DNA of 64,000 nucleotides. It comes from Stenotrophomonas sp. MMGLT7 (GTDB lineage: Bacteria; Pseudomonadota; Gammaproteobacteria; Xanthomonadales; Xanthomonadaceae). Position numbers and translations under genes: made by a program. Shown here piece by piece: positions 27,217 through 35,441 of the stretch (position 1 is its first letter; each line of letters starts with the position of its first letter). Under the pieces are notes generated by a model. It searched no databases. It was not told the DNA's origin and worked only from the letters and a program-made list of their open reading frames with translations. The stretch is taken from NCBI RefSeq assembly GCF_021168555.1, contig NZ_JAJOZS010000001.1:372001-436000 (forward strand), read 5' to 3'.

Positions 27217-27284
27217 GTAGGAGCGACTTCAGTCGCGATGGGGCTTTACCGGGAAAGCCCTATCGCGACTGAAGTCGCTCCTAC
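27217..27284. repeat. Bipartite palindromic repeat (REP pair)
   Basis: GTAGGAGCGACTTCAGTCGC and GCGACTGAAGTCGCTCCTAC are perfect inverted copies around the shared centre GGGCTTTACCGGGAAAGCCC. It lies between ftsY and mutY, where it may also act as a transcript-end structure. Confidence 0.85.
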
Positions 27285-27341
27285 AGCGCCCTACCGCGCA
27301 CAGCGGCGCTCGATGGCGCTCCCCTACGTCTCCAAGCCAGC

Positions 27342-28403
27342 ATGAGCCAGCCTCCCGACACCTTCGCCGCCCGCCTGCTGGCCTGGTTCGACCGCCACGG
27401 TCGCCACGACCTGCCGTGGCAGCATCCGCGCACGCCGTACCGGGTATGGCTGTCGGAGATCATGCTGCAGCAGACCCAGGTGGCGACGGTCATCCCGTAC
27501 TTCCAGCGCTTCGTCGCGGCGTTCCCCACCCTGCCCGACCTCGCCGCCGCCTCCACCGACGCGGTGATGGCGCACTGGGCCGGGCTGGGCTACTACGCCC
27601 GTGCCCGCAACCTGCATGCGGCGGCGCGGCTGTGCGTGGAGCGGCATGGCGGCGACCTGCCGCACGACTTCGACGCGCTGCACGCGCTTCCCGGCATCGG
27701 CCGCAGCACCGCCGGCGCCATCCTCAGCCAGGCCTGGAACGATCGCGCGCCCATCCTCGACGGCAACGTCAAGCGCGTACTGACGCGCTACCACGGCATC
27801 GCCGGCTACCCCGGCCTGCCGGCGATCGAGAAGCAGTTGTGGGCGCTGGCCGAGGCCCACGTACAGGAGCCGCCGGGCGGGCGCCTGGCCGACTACACCC
27901 AGGCGCAGATGGACTTCGGCGCCACCCTGTGCACCCGCGCCAATCCGGCCTGCGTGCTGTGCCCGCTGCAGGACGCCTGCGTGGCGCGGCGCGACGGCCT
28001 CACCGACGCCCTGCCCACGCCCAGGCCGGGCAAGGTCCTGCCCGAGCGCGAGGCCATCGCCCTGCTGCTGGAGAACGCCGCCGGCGAGATCCTGCTGCAG
28101 CGGCGGCCGCCGACCGGCATCTGGGCCTCGCTGTGGACGCTGCCGCAGGCCGACACCGAGACCGAGCTGCGCCACTGGCTGGCACGCGAGACCGAGGGCC
28201 GCGACTTCGACGACGCCGAGGCGATGCCGCTCATCGTCCACACCTTCAGCCACTACCGCCTGCACCTGCAGCCGATGCGGCTGCGCAAGGTCGCCCTGCG
28301 CGATGCGGTACGCGACAATGACGCGCTGCGCTGGATCGCCCGCGCGCAGCTGCCCACCCTCGGCCTGCCGGCGCCCATCCGCAAGCTGCTCGACAACCTC
28401 TGA
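27342..28403 (+). CDS. mutY: A/G-specific adenine DNA glycosylase MutY
   Basis: 353 residues. It contains the glycosylase helix with the catalytic Glu ([13 protein letters not shown]), the helix-hairpin-helix [12 protein letters not shown] followed by the catalytic Asp in [10 protein letters not shown], and the 4Fe-4S cluster [17 protein letters not shown] near residues 197-213. The C-terminal NUDIX-like domain recognises 8-oxoguanine. It removes adenine mispaired with 8-oxoG. It is followed 23 bp later by yggX, a pairing conserved in gammaproteobacteria. Confidence 0.97.
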   Translation: MSQPPDTFAARLLAWFDRHGRHDLPWQHPRTPYRVWLSEIMLQQTQVATVIPYFQRFVAAFPTLPDLAAASTDAVMAHWAGLGYYARARNLHAAARLCVERHGGDLPHDFDALHALPGIGRSTAGAILSQAWNDRAPILDGNVKRVLTRYHGIAGYPGLPAIEKQLWALAEAHVQEPPGGRLADYTQAQMDFGATLCTRANPACVLCPLQDACVARRDGLTDALPTPRPGKVLPEREAIALLLENAAGEILLQRRPPTGIWASLWTLPQADTETELRHWLARETEGRDFDDAEAMPLIVHTFSHYRLHLQPMRLRKVALRDAVRDNDALRWIARAQLPTLGLPAPIRKLLDNL

Positions 28404-28426
28404 CCGCGCCCCGCACAGGAACCGCC

Positions 28427-28699
28427 ATGTCCCGCACCGTCTTCTGCCAGTACCAGCAACGCGAAACCGAAGGCCTGGATTTCGTCCCCTATCCCGGCGA
28501 ACTGGGCAAGCGCGTGTTCGCGCACATCGGCAAGGCCGGCTGGGCGGCGTGGCTGGCGCACCAGACCATGCTGATCAACGAGAACCGGCTGTCGCCGCGC
28601 GATCCCAAGCACCGCGCCTTCCTCGAGGCGGAGCTGCAGAAGTTCCTGTTCGCCGGCGACGCCGAGAAGCCCGCCGGCTACGTCGCCCCGGACGCCTGA
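28427..28699 (+). CDS. yggX: Fe(2+)-trafficking/oxidative damage protection protein YggX
   Basis: 90 residues, starting [19 protein letters not shown] with the conserved Cys7 of the YggX family and [15 protein letters not shown] in the C-terminal helix. It is small, cytosolic and associated with iron handling and protection of Fe-S enzymes. Its place directly after mutY (itself an Fe-S enzyme) is the usual one. Confidence 0.95.
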   Translation: MSRTVFCQYQQRETEGLDFVPYPGELGKRVFAHIGKAGWAAWLAHQTMLINENRLSPRDPKHRAFLEAELQKFLFAGDAEKPAGYVAPDA

Positions 28700-28816
28700 A
28701 CGCGCCGTCCCGGCGCAGGCGCACCACGGTCGTACGAAGTTCCGTCGCTGGGACGGCGAATGCCTGGAACGCAAGGCTCCCGGTGTGCCAGGCACTCCCG
28801 CAACCGGAGACGCCAC

Positions 28817-29269
28817 TCACTCGGTGGCGCCGGCCTCGCGTTCCTGCACGCGCGCTTCGCGCAGTTCCTTCTCCGAGGCCCTGATGGCCTTCACGTCGAG
28901 CGGGCGGATGGTCTGGATGCGGCAGGGAATGTGCGGCCCCGGCCCGGCCCCGATCACCCGCACGCTGTCGAAGCGCGCCGCCACCCGGCCGAACTGGTTG
29001 CTGATGGAGATCGCCGGCGAATAGCTCAGGTCCAGGCAGGACCCGGACAGCTCCAGCAGATAGGCTTCCGAGGGCTTGGTCCACACCGCCAGCGCGCTGT
29101 CTCCAAGCTCGGTCCAGCCGTTGAGGCTGTTGAAGTACTGGAAGTCCTTCACCGGCTCGCCGGCATGCGCGCGATACAGCGCCAGCCGATCCGTATCCGA
29201 CAGCCCCGTACCGGTGGCGCAGGCCACCAGCGCCGCCGCCATTGCCATCGCCGTCAAGCAGGTCTTCAT
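28817..29269 (-). CDS. DUF6491-like small lipoprotein
   Basis: 150 residues from the ATG at 29269. MKTCLTAMAMAAALVAC is a short lipoprotein signal with lipobox LVAC (Cys17). The mature part has the pattern FQYFNSLNGWTELGDSALAV and a Cys pair (SCLDLSY, IPCRIQTIRP) that could form a disulfide. I relate it to the DUF6491 proteins common in xanthomonads, from memory. Function is unknown. It ends with a charged helix. Confidence 0.75.
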   Translation of the reverse strand: MKTCLTAMAMAAALVACATGTGLSDTDRLALYRAHAGEPVKDFQYFNSLNGWTELGDSALAVWTKPSEAYLLELSGSCLDLSYSPAISISNQFGRVAARFDSVRVIGAGPGPHIPCRIQTIRPLDVKAIRASEKELREARVQEREAGATE

Positions 29270-29349
29270 GGTCTTCTCCTGGTGAATGCCGTGCCGGCAT
29301 GATGCGACCGGCTGGCGAAACCGCCGCCGAACACGCGCCGCCGGCGCGG

Positions 29350-29889
29350 CTACTGCACCGGAGCGGACACGATCAGCGCGTCGAGATCGTAGCCCATCGC
29401 CTCGGCCCGCTGCCTGAGCTGCCCGAACAGCGCGCGGTCCATGGAGGGCGAGCGCGAGAGGATCCACAGGTACTTGCGCTTCGGGTCCCCAACCACCGCC
29501 CACTGGTAGTCCGGGTCCAGCGCGATGACCCAGTAGTCGGCCCAGACCAGGGGCAGCCATGTCAGCCACTGCGGGACGAAGCTCACCTCCAGCTGGCCCG
29601 GCTTGCCCGGGATGCGCCGCGCCCTGCCCTCGGCCGACTCGATGCCGCCGCCGGCCACGCGGCAGGCGTTGTGCACGCCCACCAGGCCGTCGCTGCGCAG
29701 GGTATAGGACGCGGTGACGTCGCCGACGCACTTGTTCTGGAACGACATCGGCAGGCGCGCGATCTCGTGCCACTGCCCGGCATAGCGCCCGATGTCCAGC
29801 TCCGGCACGGAAACGACATCGGTGGCCGCGCGGGCCGGAGCGGCGGCAAGGAAGATCAGGCACAGCAAGGCCAGTTGCAGATGACGCAT
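29350..29889 (-). CDS. Bacterial lipocalin (Blc-like)
   Basis: 179 residues from the ATG at 29889 (MRHLQLALLCLIFLAAAPAR), a Sec signal peptide without a convincing lipobox. The lipocalin GxW motif is YAGQWHEIARLP, followed by NKCVGDVTASYTL and the late motif YLWILSRSP. E. coli Blc is a lipoprotein, but this homologue looks soluble and periplasmic. It binds lipids or other small hydrophobic ligands. Confidence 0.9.
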   Translation of the reverse strand: MRHLQLALLCLIFLAAAPARAATDVVSVPELDIGRYAGQWHEIARLPMSFQNKCVGDVTASYTLRSDGLVGVHNACRVAGGGIESAEGRARRIPGKPGQLEVSFVPQWLTWLPLVWADYWVIALDPDYQWAVVGDPKRKYLWILSRSPSMDRALFGQLRQRAEAMGYDLDALIVSAPVQ

Positions 29890-29988
29890 CGTCGCCACTC
29901 CCGCGGCAGAAAAGCTGCGGCAAGCTTATGCAACGTGCGGGCGCCCGGCGTGAAGGTTCCGCGCCCGGCAGCCTTGCGCGGGAACCGG

Positions 29989-30201
29989 TCAGCCGTGCTG
30001 GAACAGCAGCACCGACTCGCGCGCGCCCACGTCCATGACCACCGCGACGGGGGTGCCGGTGCTGAAGTGGCGGCCCAGCGCGATGCTGTCGGCGGCCTCG
30101 AGCGCCTGCTCCCTGACGAAGGACGAGTAGCGGGTGCGGCCGGACTCGTTCACCTGCCAGCCGCTGACGGTACGTTCGATGTGGATGAGCAACCGTTCCA
30201 T
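29989..30201 (-). CDS. Small DUF2188-like protein
   Basis: 70 residues from the ATG at 30201 (MERLLIHIERTVSGWQVNES). The pattern GWQVNESGRTRYSSFVREQA resembles DUF2188-type proteins, in which a short beta sheet precedes a helix. No function is known. It stands alone between the lipocalin gene and tRNA-Phe. Confidence 0.6.
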   Translation of the reverse strand: MERLLIHIERTVSGWQVNESGRTRYSSFVREQALEAADSIALGRHFSTGTPVAVVMDVGARESVLLFQHG

Positions 30202-30416
30202 GGTGGTCTCCGTGTTTCCCGCTCTCTCCCTATCCGCGTCGCGGGCCGGCCGGCGGGCCTGTGCGCAAGCTGAGGGCGATGGTGCATCGCCGAGCGCCGC
30301 AGCGCAGTCGGGGTGCCCGCCATCCCCTTGTAGGAAAAATCCTACCGATGCGTCCGCGCCCACCGACGCGACGGCACCTGCCTGCGGTCCTCCGACTGAT
30401 CGGCGGCGGCAAACGC

Positions 30417-30445
30417 TTGCCCAAATCCGGAGGCATCGTTATCAT
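30417..30445 (+). promoter_or_regulatory. Probable sigma-70 promoter of tRNA-Phe
   Basis: TTGCCC at 30417-30422 and TATCAT at 30440-30445 are separated by exactly 17 bases and lie about 40 bases before the tRNA start, as expected for a stable-RNA promoter. Confidence 0.65.
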
Positions 30446-30481
30446 GCGCGTCCTCGCACCGGTCACACCGAGTTGCGCAGT

Positions 30482-30557
30482 GGCCGGGTAGCTCAGTTGG
30501 TAGAGCAGGGGATTGAAAATCCCCGTGTCGGCGGTTCGATTCCGTCCCCGGCCACCA
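30482..30557 (+). tRNA. tRNA-Phe (anticodon GAA)
   Basis: 76 bases. The acceptor stem GGCCGGG pairs with CCCGGCC, followed by A and an encoded CCA. The anticodon loop is TTGAAAA with GAA, and the T-loop is GGTTCGATTCC. Its 3' 49 bases serve as the integration site of the element downstream, which restores the tRNA end. Confidence 0.97.
30509..30557 (+). repeat. Attachment repeat at tRNA-Phe (attL)
   Basis: These 49 bases, from the anticodon stem to the CCA end, recur at 40282-40330 with a single mismatch (C versus A at position 21 of the repeat). This is the standard footprint of tyrosine-integrase insertion into a tRNA 3' end. Confidence 0.93.
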
Positions 30558-30579
30558 TATATTTCAAGCAGTTACGACG

Positions 30580-30606
30580 AAGGCGCCTCGCGGCGCCTTT
30601 TTCTTT
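30580..30606 (+). terminator. Intrinsic terminator after tRNA-Phe, inside the element
   Basis: AAGGCGCC-TCGC-GGCGCCTT (30580-30599) is followed by a T-rich run. Because it lies inside the element, the element brought its own terminator for the tRNA transcript. The older one is at 40341-40368. Confidence 0.8.
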
Positions 30607-30624
30607 GTCCGACAGTTGTCCGGC
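30605..30624 (+). other. Putative integrase arm sites, left end
   Basis: TTGTCCGAC (30605) and TTGTCCGGC (30616) form direct repeats with an 11-base period. The same pair occurs at 40133-40152 near the other end. The pattern suggests arm-type binding sites for the integrase or excisionase. Confidence 0.6.
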
Positions 30625-30650
30625 GTGAGCCGGTCATCCGAAGATAACCA

Positions 30651-32747
30651 TCACGCCACCTGCCGCTTGGTAGTCCAGCCAGCAGACAAGCCCTTCGACA
30701 CGTTGCCGCGGCCGGTCGCCAGCTCCGTGGCGATCTCGCGCTTGGCCTGGACGATCGCCCGCTTCGTCGCCTGCTCCATCATCGCCCGCTCACGGTCCGT
30801 CATGCTTCCGTTGACGTTGAACTGCAGTTGGAAGGTATCCCCACCGATGCTTGCGTTGCCCGCGATGTCGCCAGCGGATACTCCGGAGGTCACGGGGCTG
30901 ACCCGGCCGTTGTTGCCGGGGATCAGGTAGGTCTTCCCGCTGGCGTCCTTGAGCAGCTCAGGGCGGCCTCCCTCGCCCACCTCGAACATGCCCCCCCCCC
31001 ATACGGGGCCGCCCGCTGCGCGCTTGCCGCCGATCAAGCTGCCGATCGCGTTGATCCAGCCAGAACCAGCTCCGGTGTAGCTGCTCGCCCAGCTTCCGAT
31101 CATCTGAAACACCTTGGCCGATGCAGCTTGCGCCGCCATCTTCTCAAGCGTCTCTGCGAAGTTCTTGATCAGTCCCGACAGGCCTTCATCGAATGGGCGG
31201 AACAAGAAATCGGCGAACGAGTCCTGCATGTTCCGCGCTGCCTGGTCGGCATAGGTGGACATCGCTCCCCCGGCCTTCTCCGCAGCTTCGGATGCCTTCG
31301 CATACTGCTCGGACATCGCAGCCACGTAGCGGTTGTGGTCCTCCTGCGAGATGACGCCTGTCCTGAGCGCGGCATTCGCCTCCTGAACGCCGCGGGTGTA
31401 ATCCAGCAGTGCGACTGCTGCCGGCCCAGACATCTGCGCCACCATGTCGTCGATGCGGTCGCCCCACTGCAGCGCGGTCGCGTCCGCTGCGATCATTGCG
31501 CGGTCGAGGTCATCCGTTGCCAGGATCTGATCCCGCAGCCTCTCCAGGTCCACCTCCTTTTCCCTGGGCGCTTTGCTTGGTTTCGTGGCCTTCGCAGCCG
31601 CCTCATAGGCGCGCGGCGCCAGCACAGAGTCCGGCAGGGCCTCGCCATTCTCGATCAGGTTGACCTTGACGCTGGTGCGGAACGGAGCGGCTTTCAACCA
31701 ACCGTTGATCTTGTCCACCTCGTCCAAGACCTTCTGCCGTGTTTCCTCGCCGCCCAGTACGCCAGTCCAGCGATCGGCCATCTGCTGCAGCGCGTCCCGG
31801 CGCGCCGTCAGATCGGCGATTGAATCATCTTGGTCTACGGGCACGAAGCCCTTGCTCCGCAGCCAGCCCGTGTACTTGCCGGTCAACTGGGCGATGGCGC
31901 TAGTGGCCTCGAGCGCCGCGCGCGCGATCGCTGCAATGCCATCAGCGGTGTCCTGTAGCGCCTTCAGATTCTGGTCGTCCTTCAGCAGGCTGGTCAGCTC
32001 ATCCAGCGCCGGCACCACCCCCTTAGCAATCTGGACCTTCAATCCGTCGAACAGCAGATCCAGCTTCGTCGTGTCCCGCTGCAGGCTGCGGATAGCTGTC
32101 GCCGTGTCGTCGTCGATGATCGCTCCCATGCGCTGGGCCTCGTCCGCCCACTCCCGGAATCCGGCGCTGCCGTTCTTGAGCAGCGGGATCAAGCGCGACG
32201 AGTCGGAGGCGATGGCCTCCATGTAGAAGACCATCTCGCTCTGCGACAGATTGGCCTTCTCCAGCGCGTTGAAATAGGCTCCCAGTGCATCGGCACCGGA
32301 CATGCGCTTAAGCTGGTCGGCCGTCAGGCCTACTCTCGGCGCGATGTTGTCGAAGAAGTCCTTCAGAGGGCCGCCTCCGGTCTGGAGGAAGTCGCCGACT
32401 TTGTCCTGCACGTCCTTCAGCACGTCGGCCAGCTTGTCATGGGCCACACCCACCGACTGCGCGCCGGCCGCCCATCCCTGGAAGGCGGTGAAGCTGGTGT
32501 TCGCCAGTTGGGCCAAGCGATCCAGCTCCTGGGTGCTGCGCATCACCTCAGCCGTCATGGCGGCCACTGCAGCGCCACCGGCCGCCGCCGCCGATCCCAC
32601 GATGGCCAGTGCGTTGCCGACGGCCTTACCCACGTCCTGCGCCGTGAGCTTCATCGAGCGCATCGACTTCTCGGCGCGCGCGGTGTCGGTCTGGAAACTC
32701 CCCGTGCGGAGGAGCAGGTCGATCACGATCGATCCGGCTGTAGCCAT
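30651..32747 (-). CDS. Phage tail tape-measure protein
   Basis: 698 residues. The start MATAGSIVIDLLLRTGSFQTD and the alanine-rich helix GNALAIVGSAAAAGGAAVAA are typical of lambda H-type tape-measure proteins. Long helical stretches follow, and a C-terminal module contains GGKRAAGGPVWGGGMFEVGE. TAGGAG precedes the start by a few bases. In phages it sets tail length and sits inside the tail tube. Other tail genes are absent, so its role here is unclear. A run of ten C (30991-31000) lies in the frame. Confidence 0.88.
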   Translation of the reverse strand: MATAGSIVIDLLLRTGSFQTDTARAEKSMRSMKLTAQDVGKAVGNALAIVGSAAAAGGAAVAAMTAEVMRSTQELDRLAQLANTSFTAFQGWAAGAQSVGVAHDKLADVLKDVQDKVGDFLQTGGGPLKDFFDNIAPRVGLTADQLKRMSGADALGAYFNALEKANLSQSEMVFYMEAIASDSSRLIPLLKNGSAGFREWADEAQRMGAIIDDDTATAIRSLQRDTTKLDLLFDGLKVQIAKGVVPALDELTSLLKDDQNLKALQDTADGIAAIARAALEATSAIAQLTGKYTGWLRSKGFVPVDQDDSIADLTARRDALQQMADRWTGVLGGEETRQKVLDEVDKINGWLKAAPFRTSVKVNLIENGEALPDSVLAPRAYEAAAKATKPSKAPREKEVDLERLRDQILATDDLDRAMIAADATALQWGDRIDDMVAQMSGPAAVALLDYTRGVQEANAALRTGVISQEDHNRYVAAMSEQYAKASEAAEKAGGAMSTYADQAARNMQDSFADFLFRPFDEGLSGLIKNFAETLEKMAAQAASAKVFQMIGSWASSYTGAGSGWINAIGSLIGGKRAAGGPVWGGGMFEVGEGGRPELLKDASGKTYLIPGNNGRVSPVTSGVSAGDIAGNASIGGDTFQLQFNVNGSMTDRERAMMEQATKRAIVQAKREIATELATGRGNVSKGLSAGWTTKRQVA

Positions 32748-33145
32748 GGTGTCTCCTATGGCCGACGGAGGCCGCCGGCGAAATTTCGATTTCTGTCCAT
32801 AAATCCCATCCAGGGCCGCTTTTTCAGCAAATCAAATCGTCTGATCACAGCTGAAAAACAGGTGTTTCCTGTCGATTTCTCCGCCAATTTGAATTTTTCC
32901 AACTGGGAAAAAATCTCTGCGTGAGGGGGCGGCCGGTGTCCGGGCTCGAAGCGGTTTGAAGATTTCGCATACCCCTTCATGCTGCGAACCCCATCTCAAG
33001 CTGCCCAAGCGATCTAGACCCCTTGGCCAGGTTGCACGCCCCGGCGGCCGTCGTTGTTTCCTCACCTGGACACTCGCGGCTTGTCCAGACTGGTGCGGAT
33101 GTAAAGGAGGTCCTTCGGTGCACCGCAGCCAGCTACTACACCGAA
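32748..33145 (-). other. Spacer between capsid and tape-measure genes with leader repeat copy 1
   Basis: About 400 bases with no certain gene. A 74-residue frame (32756-32980, minus) exists; it contains FEPGHRPP and SQLEKFKLAEK. The 17-base core GGCGGCCGGTGTCCGGG (32928-32944) is shared exactly with 35309-35325. A small hairpin ACAGG-AAACA-CCTGT followed by five T (minus strand, 32854-32872) could be a weak terminator. The spacer may mark the scar of a deletion that removed portal and terminase genes. Confidence 0.55.
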
Positions 33146-34327
33146 TCAAGGACCGCTGGCAGGAGCCGGCAGCTCGAACTTGTAGATCGCACCGGGATCG
33201 AGCACCTCCAGGCCGGCACGCAGTTCACCCAGGATGGCGATCAGGTTGCGGATGAAGAAGTCCGCATGGCTGTTGCTCAGCGCGATGCTCATCTGCTCGC
33301 GGTCCAGCACCGTGGTCACCGCAGTGTCCAGTACCAGGCCCTGCCCCTGCGGCATCGCCGGCGTGCGGACGATCGTGGTGTTCCACAGGTTCGGCCCCTG
33401 CGGGCTGGCGGGATCGCCGAACATGTACTCGCCGGTGGTCGGGTTCTTCACGATCTGGATGTCGCTGAAGAAGTCCAGCGGGTTGAGCACCACCAGGTTC
33501 GGCGCGTAGCCGCTGTTCTGCAACCGCATCAGGCCTTCGCCGATGATGTCCGCGGCGCTGGTGCCGATGGTGGGCAGGAAGGTGGTTGCCTGATTCAGCA
33601 GGCCGTTGATCTTGCCGCTGCCGCCAGTGCCGTTGATGAGGCGGTTCTCCAGCCGGCTCAGCACCTTCAGGCGGATCGTCCTGTCGATGGCAGCCTGCAA
33701 GCCGGCGGCATCGGCCAGTACCTGCTTGGAGGCCGCCGTCCAGCCGGCGATGGTGACGATCTCGGCCTCCAGCTTCTCTCCATCGAAGTCCAGCTCGGCT
33801 TTCAGGTCGCCCTCGGTCTCCTGCTCAGCGGCATCGCCGGTCACCGCCAACTGGATGAACTCCACCTTGTCCGAGCTGGTCGGGCGACTGGGGAGAACGT
33901 CCAGCAGGCGCGGGGCCGGGATCACCGGGCCGTAGATGTCCGGACGGCGCTCGCTCCAGGTCGGATATGCGGTATCGCCGGAACCGCCGCGGCCGGTGTT
34001 GGTCAGTGCAGCGCGGATAGAACCATCGACGTTCACCCGGGCATCGAAGCGGCTGACCTTCATGCCGCGTGCGGCCTGCTCGGAGGCAGCCTGGAAACCA
34101 CCGTCGTCGTGGATCCGCTCGAGCGCGGAAGCGCCGATGCTCGGGCCACCGAAACCACCGCCGGCGCCACGCGGCCCCTCCTGCTCGATCTTGGCGACCA
34201 TCTGCTCTACGGTGCCAAGGCGAGCAGAGAATTCACCCACCTGTGCCTCGGTGCTTTCCTTGTAGGCCTTGATGTTCTTGCCAACCTCCTGGAGGCTGGC
34301 GTTGATGCTCTGGATGTCCTGACTCAT
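33146..34327 (-). CDS. HK97-family major capsid protein
   Basis: 393 residues from the ATG at 34327 (MSQDIQSINASLQEVGKNIK), with GGGAG 10 bases upstream. The N-terminal coiled-coil scaffold (about residues 1-55) is followed by the HK97 core (for example AGWTAASKQVLADAAGLQAA and FGDPASPQGPNLW). The frame stays open to 34465, so a 439-residue form is possible. Capsid proteins of this type need a portal, and usually a protease, neither of which is encoded here. It could therefore assemble only with, or interfere with, a helper phage. Confidence 0.9.
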   Translation of the reverse strand: MSQDIQSINASLQEVGKNIKAYKESTEAQVGEFSARLGTVEQMVAKIEQEGPRGAGGGFGGPSIGASALERIHDDGGFQAASEQAARGMKVSRFDARVNVDGSIRAALTNTGRGGSGDTAYPTWSERRPDIYGPVIPAPRLLDVLPSRPTSSDKVEFIQLAVTGDAAEQETEGDLKAELDFDGEKLEAEIVTIAGWTAASKQVLADAAGLQAAIDRTIRLKVLSRLENRLINGTGGSGKINGLLNQATTFLPTIGTSAADIIGEGLMRLQNSGYAPNLVVLNPLDFFSDIQIVKNPTTGEYMFGDPASPQGPNLWNTTIVRTPAMPQGQGLVLDTAVTTVLDREQMSIALSNSHADFFIRNLIAILGELRAGLEVLDPGAIYKFELPAPASGP

Positions 34328-34553
34328 GCGTGGTGTTCTCCCATTCTCGTCCTGAGCACGAAGGCGCGCATGCGCAGCCAGGACCATATTGATTTGCTGA
34401 TTGTTGACGCCGTGCGCTTCAAGCCCTCGGCGTATGTGCTGATCGGTGAAACTCTCTTCGGCCATGTTCGAAGCCCATGTCGTGGTGCCGACACAGTTGA
34501 CCGCGACACAGGAATTCTTGGAATGCTTTCGTTACGCGATTCCAGGCGTTTCG

Positions 34554-34796
34554 TTACGCCACGCGATGGTCTTCGTCCGACCAGTCGATCGCTATCTCGA
34601 TTCCCAGATCGGCCTTCATGCGCTCGATGCTCACCAGGATCTGGATGATGTGCCGCGACCTGGCTGCCTTCTGCCGGCACCGATTGCTGCAGTACTGCCG
34701 CGGACGCCCCGTGGGCTTGATCGAGACCGGGACGCCGCAGACCTCGCAGCGTGGCGAGGCCTGACCAAGCTCCAGCTGGCGCGCCGCGTTGCTCAA
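34554..34796 (-). CDS. Zinc-finger protein of the satellite-like element
   Basis: 80 residues from a TTG start at 34796 whose TTGA overlaps the previous stop by 4 bases. The cysteines in CEVCGVPVSIKPTGRPRQYC and SNRC give a CxxC...CxxxC zinc site. The basic tail CRQKAARSRH suggests nucleic-acid binding. It is a family common in phages and mobile elements but without a firm function. It precedes the capsid gene. Confidence 0.7.
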   Translation of the reverse strand: MSNAARQLELGQASPRCEVCGVPVSIKPTGRPRQYCSNRCRQKAARSRHIIQILVSIERMKADLGIEIAIDWSDEDHRVA

Positions 34797-35062
34797 TGCT
34801 TCACCGGCACCGCGCCCGGGAGCGTCATGATCCGCTTCAGGTGTTGGTAGTCGTCGATCGTGGACCACCAGATCGCCGGTGCTGCCGGGTTGATCTCCCA
34901 AGCCACCAGCATGCGCTCGCCTTGCTCCAGCGCCTGCGCGACCTTTGCGGCCAGAACAGGATCAGCCGCCTGCAGCTCGGCCAGCATGGCCTCGGCCAGG
35001 TCAGCCGCAGCGGCGTTGAAGGCGCGCGCGACACGGTCGATGCGTTCAGTCGTGTTGGTCAT
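34793..35062 (-). CDS. Small unknown helical protein
   Basis: 89 residues from the ATG at 35062 (MTNTTERIDRVARAFNAAAA). An alanine-rich amphipathic helix (DLAEAMLAELQAADPVLAAK) is followed by a tryptophan-rich end (WEINPAAPAIWWSTIDDYQH). It overlaps the upstream gene by 4 bp and the zinc-finger gene by 4 bp. No family is recognised. Confidence 0.65.
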   Translation of the reverse strand: MTNTTERIDRVARAFNAAAADLAEAMLAELQAADPVLAAKVAQALEQGERMLVAWEINPAAPAIWWSTIDDYQHLKRIMTLPGAVPVKH

Positions 35063-35256
35063 CGCGATGCCTCCGGGATGGTCACAGCTTTCCAAGCAAT
35101 CTCCGCGCGGACATGCAGCGGCAACTTCTTCCAGCGGTTTTTCTGCGGCAGACGTGCGGCCACCTGCTCGGCTTCGCGTTTCGGTGTACCAGCACGCATC
35201 AATTGCTTTGCCAGCGCGCGCTTGGTCAGCGCGATCTTCAAGGTTTGATTGGTCAT
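35059..35256 (-). CDS. Small basic unknown protein
   Basis: 65 residues from the ATG at 35256 (MTNQTLKIALTKRALAKQLM). It is strongly basic with a helix KREAEQVAARLPQKNRWKKL, which suggests DNA or RNA binding. The frame is open further upstream through a repeated leader sequence, but the coupled spacing of neighbours favours this start. No family is recognised. Confidence 0.6.
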   Translation of the reverse strand: MTNQTLKIALTKRALAKQLMRAGTPKREAEQVAARLPQKNRWKKLPLHVRAEIAWKAVTIPEASR

Positions 35257-35345
35257 TGGCTTCTCACAAAATTGGAATTTCCGAATTGACGATGCAAAAA
35301 AAAGGTTAGGCGGCCGGTGTCCGGGGTCGGTTCGATTGAACTTTC
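35257..35345 (-). promoter_or_regulatory. Leader repeat copy 2 upstream of the 65-residue gene
   Basis: The 17-base core at 35309-35325 is identical to 32928-32944. Further similarity (CTC..AATT.GAATTT) lies at the same distance on the gene-proximal side of both copies. If translated, both encode PGHRPP followed by KFxxxEK. It may be a shared regulatory leader. Confidence 0.5.
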
Positions 35346-35370
35346 CCTCCCGACCTCTACCCAGTGCTTC

Positions 35371-35441
35371 GTTGAATGCGTTGAATGTGCGTCGAATTAG
35401 CCAATGCATATTCAACGCGGCATCAGCCGCGCGTTGAATGC
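35371..35441. repeat. Iteron-like array with hairpin at the end of the RepA-like gene
   Basis: GTTGAATGC occurs at 35371 and 35433, GTTGAATGT at 35380, a degenerate GTCGAATTA at 35391 and the inverted ATTCAACGC at 35410. The last two full copies also form an imperfect stem (ATTCAACGCGGC / GCCGCGCGTTGAAT) whose loop contains the ATPase stop codon. Such arrays are typical of replication origins. Confidence 0.6.

Noticed and set aside
32756-32980. 74-residue gene before the tape-measure gene
   Set aside because: Similarity to the leader at 35309 suggests a repeated regulatory sequence; no start signal supports it as a protein gene, so it is kept as a finding only.
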